Source of the DNA: Rubripirellula lacrimiformis | GTDB taxonomy: Bacteria > Planctomycetota > Planctomycetia > Pirellulales > Pirellulaceae | NCBI RefSeq assembly: GCF_007741535.1 | Contig: NZ_CP036525.1 | Coordinates: 1,426,001 to 1,490,000, forward strand | Length of the DNA: 64,000 bases | Direction of reading: 5' to 3' | Shown here: positions 7,823 to 16,089 of the stretch, one piece after another | Layout: each line of letters begins with the position of its first letter | How positions within the stretch are numbered: the stretch's first letter is position 1 | Made by a program: the position numbers and the translations under genes | The notes under the pieces: model-generated | The model's database searches: none | What the model was told of the DNA's origin: nothing | Seen by the model: only the letters and a program-made list of their open reading frames with translations

Positions 7823-9304
7823 TTATGCCCGGATCGCTGGCTTGGTCCGTTTGGAAAGCAGAATCGCGGCGGCCGATCCGATCACGCATGCCGATAACGG
7901 TTCGATGACCATGCGGTATCGATAGGCTGGGATTTCGAACACGCCTGTGATGACCGAAAAGTAGGCCATCATCAACAGGATCCAGATGCCTGCCGGTCGT
8001 GTCGGCGAATGGACCACCAATACGACGATGCCTGCGGCGATCACGAACATCATCAGCGTGTTGGCCCACAAAATGTTGCTGGCCCGAAAGCGAACCAGTT
8101 GGTCGATCAGGGGTAGGTCGTACTGCCAGACGTGTTGTCCGAAAAACTGGCCACGATTCCCTTGCTGTGGTAACTCCGTCGCACGAGTCCGCCAGAAATT
8201 CAGCACCCGGCTAAGCGTCGGTACGACGAAATCGGTTGGCGCCTGACGGATGGCATCGATGGCAACACGCTTCATCAATTGGTCGGCCTGTGGGTCCGAC
8301 AATCCCGACTTGATCAACCCGCCCGATACGGTCCACGTCAATTCGCGATCGTCGGTGACGCCGACACGATCCAGCCGCCGGGTCAGTGTCTGGCCCGCAT
8401 CGGTGTTGGGGATGGGAAGTCCCGCACAGGACCCGTCTTGGAACGTAACGATCCATAGGTTGCGGCCAACGAACTCGGTCAGGAACGGCTTGCCAAACAT
8501 GACTTGGTTCCGAATCAGCCAGGGCGACACCGACGAAAGCACCACCGCACCGATGATCAACAGGTGCATCAGACGGGCTGAGTGGGACACTCGCTGCAGA
8601 GCGATTCGTGGATTGTGCTGACGATGCCTCAGCCGACTTCGACGCCAATGGATCAAAGCGATGAACATTACGTGAGGGATCCATAGCAACAACACGATCG
8701 GGCGTGTCAACAATGTCAACGCAAAGGTCACTCCCAACCAGATCGTCGACCCAACGGATTCTCGATCAACGTATCGCTGAACCGCCGATAGATTCATCAT
8801 CAACAGAAACACGAAAAGCGTCTCTGACAAGATAGCCGCGTTGAACACGAGCGCCGAAACACAAGGAAGGGAGACCAGCAATGTGATCGGCAACGCTCGC
8901 GGAAGCCTCGTGATCCGCACGCTCAATCGGGCCGCGATCCAAGTCGACAACAGCGATAGAATTCCTTGGATTGCCGCCGTCCAGAACAACGCATCGGCGC
9001 CGGCGGCCGAGCGAATCGACGCTAGGAACCAGGGGTAACCCGGCGTTCGAAATGCAATCCGATCGCCCATCAACAGCAGGTCGCCGGACATCACGCTGGC
9101 GCTAAGTCGCCAATACTGGGCCGCATCCATTTCGATCGATACCGGTCCACGTGCCACGATGGCTGCCGTCTTGGCGGCTAGCAACAATAACAGCAGTGTA
9201 GTGATCAGGGGACGCAAAGCGATACCATCGTGGTGGAAGAGTCCGACCGGATCGAATCGTCCGGCCGGACGATGTTTACTGTGCCGCTTCGATCGATGTC
9301 GCAC
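7823..9304 (-). CDS. GT-C fold (GT39-like) membrane glycosyltransferase
   Basis: A protein of about 493 residues with many hydrophobic helices: LITTLLLLLLAAKTAAIVA near residue 33, then about nine more. The first external loop IEMDAAQYWRLSASVMSGD followed by FRTPGYPWFLA is the pattern of polyprenyl-phosphate-dependent GT-C transferases, with Asp in the catalytic position. After the last helices (WILLMMAYFSVITGVFEIPAYRYRM) the protein ends in a short basic tail. The start overlaps the end of the upstream gene by 29 bases, so a slightly later start is possible. It stands apart from the other glycan genes by orientation but probably acts on the same class of substrate. Acceptor and sugar are unknown. 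Confidence 0.8.
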   Translation of the reverse strand: MRHRSKRHSKHRPAGRFDPVGLFHHDGIALRPLITTLLLLLLAAKTAAIVARGPVSIEMDAAQYWRLSASVMSGDLLLMGDRIAFRTPGYPWFLASIRSAAGADALFWTAAIQGILSLLSTWIAARLSVRITRLPRALPITLLVSLPCVSALVFNAAILSETLFVFLLMMNLSAVQRYVDRESVGSTIWLGVTFALTLLTRPIVLLLWIPHVMFIALIHWRRSRLRHRQHNPRIALQRVSHSARLMHLLIIGAVVLSSVSPWLIRNQVMFGKPFLTEFVGRNLWIVTFQDGSCAGLPIPNTDAGQTLTRRLDRVGVTDDRELTWTVSGGLIKSGLSDPQADQLMKRVAIDAIRQAPTDFVVPTLSRVLNFWRTRATELPQQGNRGQFFGQHVWQYDLPLIDQLVRFRASNILWANTLMMFVIAAGIVVLVVHSPTRPAGIWILLMMAYFSVITGVFEIPAYRYRMVIEPLSACVIGSAAAILLSKRTKPAIRA

Positions 9305-9860
9305 TCATGCCGGGGAAGTTCCGGATATCGATCCGTGATCGCAGTACTGCCGCACCGGGGATGACCGGCGTCGCCAACGCAGACGGCGAAAGGTACGAGT
9401 CACGCCGTGCCGAAGGTCGGTCCAGACGTCGGACGGAATTGGTGTGACCGGGGTTCTCGACATGCAACACGAACTCTTCCATGAAGTAGTCTTGGGCCAG
9501 CAGGACTCGATTCCAATGACCAATCAATTCGTGATGCGGCGTGTACTTTCCAAAGATCCTGGCTTCGGTCTGTGCCTGCAGCGATTCGACCTTCTTCCAT
9601 TGGTGGAACAGCCGATTGAAATGCCTTGGGTTCTTTGCCGGCACCAATAGCCGACCTGTCTCGTCATCCCAGCGGTCGACCAATCGTTCGTCAAAACGAT
9701 CGATTCCCCGCACGTGCAGAACCGCTCGTTCGAATGCCTTGACTTCGTTTCGGTATTGCTGGGCCAGCAGATAAAGCGGCGCGTTATCGTCAGCCAACGC
9801 ACTGGATGGAGACGTCATCAACGTGCTCAGCAGCACTATCACAGTAGCAATTCGGATCAT
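9276..9860 (-). CDS. Small secreted protein of unknown function
   Basis: About 194 residues when started at the ATG at 9860, where a clean signal peptide begins (MIRIATVIVLLSTLMTSPSS, cleavage near ALA-DD). The open frame extends to an ATG at 9929, which would put 23 unremarkable residues ahead of the signal. The mature part is helical and charged, with W/H-rich stretches (HQWKKVESLQAQTEARIFGK, HELIGHWNRVLLAQDYFMEE) and no motif I recognise. It overlaps the start of the downstream GT-C gene by 29 bases, so the two are probably co-transcribed. Periplasmic or cell-surface location is inferred from the signal peptide only. Confidence 0.65.
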   Translation of the reverse strand: MIRIATVIVLLSTLMTSPSSALADDNAPLYLLAQQYRNEVKAFERAVLHVRGIDRFDERLVDRWDDETGRLLVPAKNPRHFNRLFHQWKKVESLQAQTEARIFGKYTPHHELIGHWNRVLLAQDYFMEEFVLHVENPGHTNSVRRLDRPSARRDSYLSPSALATPVIPGAAVLRSRIDIRNFPGMSATSIEAAQ

Positions 9861-10055
9861 GGTCAGGACTCTCGGAACTTTCAGGGCAATCGGAGGGATG
9901 ATCGACGATGCCTGCATCGCGTGTGCCAATCAAAAAACACGGGGGTTCTAGCTTGATCCTGACCCTCGTGTTGTCAAGTTGATTTCGGGTGTGGCGAGAT
10001 CGATCACGCCCTCGCGAAAGTCGTAGTGGGTTTGCCGATTGAGTGAGCCGTGATC

Positions 10056-10103
10056 GCATTCGCGGCCGGGAATCCCCCGCGAATGCCCGTGGCCTGACGG
10101 CCA
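10056..10103. other. Two adjacent hairpins downstream of rnr
   Basis: GCATTCGCGG (10056-10065) and CCGCGAATGC (10077-10086) form a 10-bp stem with an 11-base loop, and TGGCC-TGAC-GGCCA (10090-10103) follows directly. They lie 75 bases past the 3' end of the minus-strand rnr gene. There is no T tract on either side, so a classical intrinsic terminator is not supported; transcript 3'-end stabilisation or a dispersed intergenic element is possible. Confidence 0.45.
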
Positions 10104-10177
10104 GCGGCTGACCATTGCCGTTGAAAGTTCGACTTAATCGACAAACTGACAAGACTTTCGTGAATCACAGCGAAGCA

Positions 10178-12436
10178 CTAGTGCTTCTTGCGTTTCTTCT
10201 TTTCGCGTCGATCCCTTAGTCGCTTGGCCTTGTACTTGGCCTTGGACGAGATCGGTTTGGGACCGGCTGTGGCTTCGCCGCGGGCGGTATGGTTTTTGAC
10301 CGCTTCGAAGTACAGCTGCCGATCTTGGAGGTCGACTTTGGTGATTCGCACGGTCAGTTGGTCACCGAGCCGAAAGCGGTTGCCCTGCTTGTGACCGCTG
10401 AGGATGTTCCCGCGTTTTTCGAAACGGTACTTGTCATCGGGCAGGGTCGTCACAGGAATGAATCCGTCGACGGGCAGCTTGACACAGCGGGCGTGGATAC
10501 CGTCGGCAAACACGCGGCTGATGACCGCTTCCATCGTTTCGCCGATATGCTTTTTCAAGAAGTGCAGCAATTTCAGCTCGATCAAGTCGCGTTCGGCTTG
10601 GGCGGCGTTGCGTTCCATGTCGCTGCAATGATGTCCCAGTTTCAGCAGCGTCGGGAACGGATCGTCCGGCGTCTTGTGACCATCTAGCAGCTTCTGCACC
10701 AAGCGGTGGACCGTCAAATCGGGATAGCGACGGATGGGGCTGGTGAAGTGGCAGTAGTGTTCCATATCGAGCGCGTAGTGGCCGTCGGTTTGGGGACCGT
10801 AGACCGCTTTGTTCATGCTTTTCAGCACTGCAAAGTTCACTGCGTCTTCCAAGGGAGTGCCGGCGACCATGTCCAGGACCGCTTGAATTTCGAAGCGGCT
10901 TTCGACGTTTTCGACCTTCAGCCCCAGATCTTTGCAGAACATGCCCAGCTGTCGCAGCTTTCGTCGTTCGGGCGATGGGTGGATCCGATGCAGGTAGCCC
11001 AACCCCAGATCGTCCAGCCATGTTGCGACGGCTTGATTTCCGGCCAACATGAACTCTTCGATCATTTGGTGGCTTTCGGTATTCTCGGTACGGAAAGCAC
11101 CCTTCACTTTTCCGGACTTGTCGAATTCCAACTTGATGTCGGGCATGTCCATCGAAAGTGCACCGCGTTTGAAGCGAGCCTTTCGCATCTGCATGGCCAA
11201 TTGGTGCATCCGCGTCAGCAGATCGCAGACCGGTTGCCCCCACTTCTCGGTGTACGATTCCGGCGACGCCAAGAACTGATCCACCTGTTCATAGTTCAGC
11301 CGCATGTCGCTGTGGATCGCGGCGTTATGAGCTTCGGTGTGCGTGATCGTCAGGTCGTCCAGCATCTCGATCTCGACTGTCTTGACCAGTCGGACTTTAT
11401 CGGGCTGCAGGCTGGCCAAGTGATTGCTGATGATTTCGGGGATCATCGGGATCACACGATCGGGCAGATAAACGCTGGTCGCGCGAGCCTTGGCTTCTTC
11501 GTCCAAAGCACCGCCCACGGGAACAAAGTGGCTGACATCGGCGATATGCACCCACAGCCGCCATCGCCCTTCTTCACGTTCCAGCGAGATCGCGTCATCG
11601 AAGTCACGAGCATCGAAGGGGTCGATCGTGATCGTCAACAATTGGGTCAGATCTTTGCGGCCTTCAGGGACCACACCGTCGTCGAATGCGTCGGCTTGTT
11701 GGCGGGCTTCGTTCAGCACCGCTTCGGGGAACTCGTCCGGCAGCGCGTATTGCCGCATGATCGACAAGGTGTCGATGGCCGGATTGTTGCTGCTGCCCAA
11801 TCGTTCCAGGATGACCGCTTCGCCACCGGTGCCATCGTCGGCGGGGTATTCCACCATTTCGACGAACACTTTGTCGTCGTCGGACAGTGGCAGTCCCCGG
11901 ACATCGCCGACCGAAACGGGTTGTTCGTAGGGCGTGCCGTCTAGGAACACGAACGGCTTGCCGCTGATGAACCGGAATGTGCCGGTGAATTGACGGCGGG
12001 CTCGCTGCAGCACTTCGGTGACGACGGCTTCGTTGCCACCTTTGCGGCTGGGACGCACTTTGACTTCGACCAAGTCGCCTTCGAGCGCGCCGGCGGTCGA
12101 TCCCGGTGGAACGAATAGGTCTTCGGACAGCTCTGACTTCGAATCTTCGGCGTGGTTGGGCCGGACGAATCCAAAGCCGCCGCCCATGGCGCGGCGAAAC
12201 GTTCCGCGAACCGTGTCGCTAGGGCCGCCGATGCTGCCGGCACTAAACACCAGGTGGTTGGATCCGTAGACCAGTCTGCCTTCTAAGACCAGTTGTTTGA
12301 CGACGCGTCGCAGTTCGCGATAACCGTCGCCGTCTAGATCCAGTTGCGAGGCCATCTGTTTGGGTTTGCAAGGCCGGTAGTCGGCCGAGACGACCAATCG
12401 CATCACGCGATCGGCCAATTCATTTGATATATCCAT
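10178..12436 (-). CDS. rnr: Ribonuclease R
   Basis: A 3'-to-5' processive exoribonuclease of 752 residues that degrades structured RNA in the cytosol. Domains in order: an N-terminal winged-helix region (about 1-75), cold-shock domains (about 85-240), the RNB catalytic domain starting near residue 265 with TITIDPFDARDFDDAISLE, whose clustered Asp residues bind Mg, then an S1 domain (about 640-720), and a Lys/Arg-rich tail ending REKKKRKKH. The start MDISNELADRV at 12436 is chosen because the upstream 46 codons of open frame have no family similarity. It is monocistronic by layout, divergent from the SPFH pair. The basic tail is expected for RNase R acting with ribosome-associated RNA. Confidence 0.95.
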   Translation of the reverse strand: MDISNELADRVMRLVVSADYRPCKPKQMASQLDLDGDGYRELRRVVKQLVLEGRLVYGSNHLVFSAGSIGGPSDTVRGTFRRAMGGGFGFVRPNHAEDSKSELSEDLFVPPGSTAGALEGDLVEVKVRPSRKGGNEAVVTEVLQRARRQFTGTFRFISGKPFVFLDGTPYEQPVSVGDVRGLPLSDDDKVFVEMVEYPADDGTGGEAVILERLGSSNNPAIDTLSIMRQYALPDEFPEAVLNEARQQADAFDDGVVPEGRKDLTQLLTITIDPFDARDFDDAISLEREEGRWRLWVHIADVSHFVPVGGALDEEAKARATSVYLPDRVIPMIPEIISNHLASLQPDKVRLVKTVEIEMLDDLTITHTEAHNAAIHSDMRLNYEQVDQFLASPESYTEKWGQPVCDLLTRMHQLAMQMRKARFKRGALSMDMPDIKLEFDKSGKVKGAFRTENTESHQMIEEFMLAGNQAVATWLDDLGLGYLHRIHPSPERRKLRQLGMFCKDLGLKVENVESRFEIQAVLDMVAGTPLEDAVNFAVLKSMNKAVYGPQTDGHYALDMEHYCHFTSPIRRYPDLTVHRLVQKLLDGHKTPDDPFPTLLKLGHHCSDMERNAAQAERDLIELKLLHFLKKHIGETMEAVISRVFADGIHARCVKLPVDGFIPVTTLPDDKYRFEKRGNILSGHKQGNRFRLGDQLTVRITKVDLQDRQLYFEAVKNHTARGEATAGPKPISSKAKYKAKRLRDRREKKKRKKH

Positions 12437-12768
12437 TGCCCAAGGATATCCGAAATCTTTCCGGTGAAAACAACCAAACGCACCGTCATGGCAAACCAGC
12501 CGCTGAAACGAAGTCGCGTTCGGGGCGTTTGCATCCATGCATGGGGACCGTCTTGATCGGGACAATCCTCGCAAACCGGCCCATCGGTTGGCGTTCGCGG
12601 GGTCGGCTGGCTACGTGCACAGCCGGATCACAGTGACATTCGCAAGGAAAGAACGGTTTTTACGGTTTCGTGCGCCAGGTGAAGCTAGGTTTTAGGGCCT
12701 TGTATCTAGAGGGGGGGATCGCAGGATCGCCCCAGCAATGAGTTACTTTCACCGTATCGAGCGATTCC
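12437..12768. other. Divergent intergenic region, rnr / SPFH operon
   Basis: A gap of 332 bases between the starts of two divergent genes, so it must hold promoters for both. I see no convincing ORF and no recognisable -35/-10 pair or riboswitch. A run of seven G at about 12712-12718 precedes a short imperfect repeat of GATCG just upstream of the SPFH gene. Confidence 0.5.
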
Positions 12769-14433
12769 ATGTCGGCAGATTTTGAAGATTCACGTCAAGC
12801 AGAGGCGTTGGCGAAGCTGCGCCGCCTTGGCGGATTCGGCGCACTTGGTTTTCTGGGGGCCGCTGCCATCGGCGGTCTCGCAGTTTGGGTGTTCCTGTTC
12901 TGCCGGATCGAGGTCCCCAGCGGCAAGATCGCTGTGTTGACCAAGAAGACCGGGCAAGAGATCAGCAACGAGATGGAGACGGTTCCGGCGAGCCAATCCG
13001 GGGAGTTCAAAGGCATCGAGGAAAAGGTGCTGACCGAAGGACGCTATTTCTACAATCCTTGGAAATGGGATTGGGATGTGGTCGACCAAGTCGAAGTTCC
13101 CGAAAACCGACTGGGCGTGCGGATCCGCTTGTACGGCGAAGACCTGGGCTATGGAAATCTGATCGCCGAGACTGAAAACCAGAAAGGCATCTTTGCCGAA
13201 GTGCTACGCCCCGGTCGTTACCCGCACAACGCGATCGTCTACGAGTCAGGTACCGAACCGAAACCCAATCGAAACAACTTCATCGAATTGGTCGAACTGC
13301 ATCAGCCCGTCGTGATTCCCGCGGGGTTCATCGGCGTGGTGACGTTGTTGTCGGCTCCACCAGCCGATGATCCCAATCAATTGATCGTCGAGGCTGGTAA
13401 ACGAGGAACACAGAAGGCGACGTTGGATCCCGGGGTTTACTACATCAACCCCTACGTGAAACGTGTCAATCTGGTGGATTGCCGTAGCCAACGATTCAAT
13501 CTTTCCACCGGTGGCGAAATGGGTTTCCCCAGTCGCGACGGGTTCTGGGTCAAATTGGACGGCCGGATCGAATTCCGTGTCGACCCCGAACGGGCCGCCG
13601 AAGTGTTCGTGACTTACAACGATGGATTCAACGACCGGGGCAACGATGCCGTGGTCGAAGAAGAGATCATTCAAAAGATCATTCTGCCCAATGCACGCTC
13701 GTTTTGCCGATTGCGTGGCGGCGACAACTCGGGCCGGGATTTCATCCTGGGCGAAAAACGACTGGAGTTCCAGGAAGACTTTCAACAGACCTTGGAAAAC
13801 ACCTGCGAAAGCCAAGGAATCGAAATCATCCAGGCGTTGATCACACGGATATCACCGCCGCAGCAAATCGCTTTGCCGGTCCGGCAACGCCAGATCGCAG
13901 TCCAAGAATCGGAACAGTACATCAAGCAAATCGAACAGCAACTGAGCGAACAGCAGTTGAAGGTCGAACAGGAACTGGTCAAGCAAAAGCAAGTTCTGAT
14001 CGCCGTGGAACAAGAGGTCGTCAAGCTGACGGTGGAAGCACAGCGTCGCCAAGAAGTCGCGGTCATCGAAGCCCAGCAACGCAAAGCGGTGTCGGAGGTT
14101 GAATTGGCAGCGGCAGCCGATCAAGCCGAAGCGATCACGGCAACCGGAAATGCTGCTGCCGAGGTGATCAATTTTGAAAACGAAGCCCAAGCCGCGGGAT
14201 GGAAACGGTCCGTCGAAGCGTACGGCAATAGCGGTGATGAATTTGCCCGCTGGGTGATGCTCAAGAAATTGGCGCCCAGCTATCGACAGTTGATGGTCAA
14301 TACGGCCGACAGCCCGCTGATGGACATCTTCAGCGAATTCAACAACATACCGTCCGGCGACAACCCATCCGGTCCTCCCGCCGACGCGGCCATCGACCAA
14401 TCCAACGAATCACAAGCGGGAGAAGACGAATGA
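12769..14433 (+). CDS. SPFH/band 7 domain membrane protein, first of pair
   Basis: A 554-residue protein anchored by one N-terminal helix (FGALGFLGAAAIGGLAVWVFLF, about residues 25-46). Three beta-rich segments with GKIAVLTKKTG, ENRLGVRI and AGFIGVVTLLS follow, then the SPFH core around FWVKLDGRIEFRVDPERAAEVF, and a long Gln/Glu/Ala-rich coiled coil (about 370-470) such as EQYIKQIEQQLSEQQLKVEQ. This is the plan of flotillin/prohibitin-like scaffold proteins that oligomerise on membranes. It is longer than ordinary bacterial flotillins because of the extra beta segments. Its stop overlaps the next gene as ATGA (14430-14433). The binding site for ribosomes upstream of 12769 is weak. Confidence 0.85.
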   Translation: MSADFEDSRQAEALAKLRRLGGFGALGFLGAAAIGGLAVWVFLFCRIEVPSGKIAVLTKKTGQEISNEMETVPASQSGEFKGIEEKVLTEGRYFYNPWKWDWDVVDQVEVPENRLGVRIRLYGEDLGYGNLIAETENQKGIFAEVLRPGRYPHNAIVYESGTEPKPNRNNFIELVELHQPVVIPAGFIGVVTLLSAPPADDPNQLIVEAGKRGTQKATLDPGVYYINPYVKRVNLVDCRSQRFNLSTGGEMGFPSRDGFWVKLDGRIEFRVDPERAAEVFVTYNDGFNDRGNDAVVEEEIIQKIILPNARSFCRLRGGDNSGRDFILGEKRLEFQEDFQQTLENTCESQGIEIIQALITRISPPQQIALPVRQRQIAVQESEQYIKQIEQQLSEQQLKVEQELVKQKQVLIAVEQEVVKLTVEAQRRQEVAVIEAQQRKAVSEVELAAAADQAEAITATGNAAAEVINFENEAQAAGWKRSVEAYGNSGDEFARWVMLKKLAPSYRQLMVNTADSPLMDIFSEFNNIPSGDNPSGPPADAAIDQSNESQAGEDE

Positions 14434-16016
14434 GTTTACGACGAGGCAAGTCCTTAGCCGCATTGGCGTTCAGTTCATTGTGGATGTTGGTCGCATTGTA
14501 CGTTGGGTTTCTGTGGTTCATGTGCCGCGTGTACGTGCCCGACGGACACAGCCTGCTGTTGCGTTACAAAGGCCCGCTGATTTTCAATACAGCCGGCGTG
14601 CCGGAACCGGGCCGATTGGCTCGCGCCGGTGAAATCGGTGTGCTGGAAGAAATGCGCGGACCAGGCCGTCACTTCTACAACCCGGTCTACTGGGAACGCA
14701 CGATCGTTCCCGATCAAATCGTCTTTCCCGGACAGATCGCAGTGGTGACCAGCAAAGTGGGGACTCCGCTTCCGGCGGGCGATTTTTTAGTCGACGGTGA
14801 TCTCGATGGCGACGATCGAGCGAACCAGAAAGGCATCCTGCGGAAAGTCTTCGGTCCGGGACGTTACCGTGCGAATCCGTACGCGTTTGAGTTCAAAATC
14901 GTTGGCCGCGAAGTCACCAACGTGGGACGCCAAGAGAAAACCAGCGGATGGGTCGAAATCCCTACCGGCTATGTCGGGGTGGTCACGATGCAGACCGACA
15001 ATCCCAAGATGGGGCTGGCGGCCGGGACCCAAAATGATGTCATGCAACCGGGTCTGTATCCGGTCAATCCGAAAGAACAGCAGATCGACATCATCAAAGT
15101 CGGGTATCGCGAAACCAGCATTCAGGTTTCTGAACAAAAGGATTCGCAGGAACGGCTGACGTATGACGAACACGGCGAACCGATGGCGATCGCCAACACC
15201 GGGATTAATTTCCCCAGCAATGATGGCTTCGATATCCAATTGGACTTTTCAGCGATTTGGGGCGTCCTGCCCGTCAACGCTGCGGATATCGTTCGGACGT
15301 TTGGCAATATCCAAGCGGTCGAAGAAAAAGTGATCGAGCCACAAAGCGAAAGCATCTGCCGCAACAACGGGTCCAAAATGGGAGCCGTCGAACTGTTGAT
15401 CGGCGAGTCGCGTGAAGAGTTTCAAACCTCGGTCAGCGACGAATTCAAAGCGGTCTTGGCCAGCAAGAATATCTCGCTGCTTTACGGTTTGGTTCGGCAC
15501 ATCTATATCCCCAAGGAAGTGCGTGAACCGATTCAAAAGGGGTATGTCGCCGACGAACTGCGTTTGACTCGCGATGAAGAAACCAAGACCGCTCGAATCG
15601 AGGCCGATTTGCGTGAAGCCGAGAGCCGGGTCGAATTGGAAGCCGAACGGACGCGTGTCGACACCGATCGGCTGCGCGCCAGTGTGTTGGCCGAAGGCGA
15701 AAAGAAGGCCAAGGAAATCGAAGCCGGCACCGGGAAATTGGTCGCCGCGATCGATCGCGAAACCGCCGAACTGGACGCCAAAAAAACGGTTCTGCTGGGA
15801 CGCGCTGAATCGTCGGCGAAACAGATCAGTGCCGAAGCGACCGCGGATAAATTCCGATTGGCCGTGGAAGCCTTCGGGTCGCCGGCTGCTTTCAATAAAT
15901 GGGAATTCGCCGAACAGTTGCCTCAGGATCTAGAACTGAAACTGTTCTACGCCGGCGAAGGAACCTTGTGGACGGATCTGGACAAGATTCAACCCACCTT
16001 GCCGCTGAAGAAATGA
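14430..16016 (+). CDS. SPFH/band 7 domain membrane protein, second of pair
   Basis: A 528-residue partner with the same architecture as the upstream protein: N-terminal helix (AFSSLWMLVALYVGFLWFM, about 12-30), repeated beta segments (PGQIAVVTSKVGTPL, TGYVGVVTMQTDNP), SPFH core (GFDIQLDFSAIWGV) and a C-terminal Ala/Glu coiled coil from about residue 370 (AESRVELEAERTRVDTDRL). Translation is coupled to the first protein by a four-base overlap, which points to a hetero-oligomer made in fixed ratio. No NfeD-like protease-associated gene is next to it, unlike many bacterial flotillin operons. Function in this lineage is unknown; membrane organisation or protease control is the family-based guess. 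Confidence 0.85.
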   Translation: MSLRRGKSLAALAFSSLWMLVALYVGFLWFMCRVYVPDGHSLLLRYKGPLIFNTAGVPEPGRLARAGEIGVLEEMRGPGRHFYNPVYWERTIVPDQIVFPGQIAVVTSKVGTPLPAGDFLVDGDLDGDDRANQKGILRKVFGPGRYRANPYAFEFKIVGREVTNVGRQEKTSGWVEIPTGYVGVVTMQTDNPKMGLAAGTQNDVMQPGLYPVNPKEQQIDIIKVGYRETSIQVSEQKDSQERLTYDEHGEPMAIANTGINFPSNDGFDIQLDFSAIWGVLPVNAADIVRTFGNIQAVEEKVIEPQSESICRNNGSKMGAVELLIGESREEFQTSVSDEFKAVLASKNISLLYGLVRHIYIPKEVREPIQKGYVADELRLTRDEETKTARIEADLREAESRVELEAERTRVDTDRLRASVLAEGEKKAKEIEAGTGKLVAAIDRETAELDAKKTVLLGRAESSAKQISAEATADKFRLAVEAFGSPAAFNKWEFAEQLPQDLELKLFYAGEGTLWTDLDKIQPTLPLKK

Positions 16017-16089
16017 TTCGGTTGCTGAATCGGCGTGGCGATCGTCTTTCAATCGCCACGTCGTTTCGGAAACACCACCGCAACCAGGG

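Noticed and set aside
7595-8069. Genes encoding Leu-Glu, Ser-Asn or Arg-Val dipeptide runs
   Set aside because: They are translations of the hexamer array and overlap a real gene at the right end.
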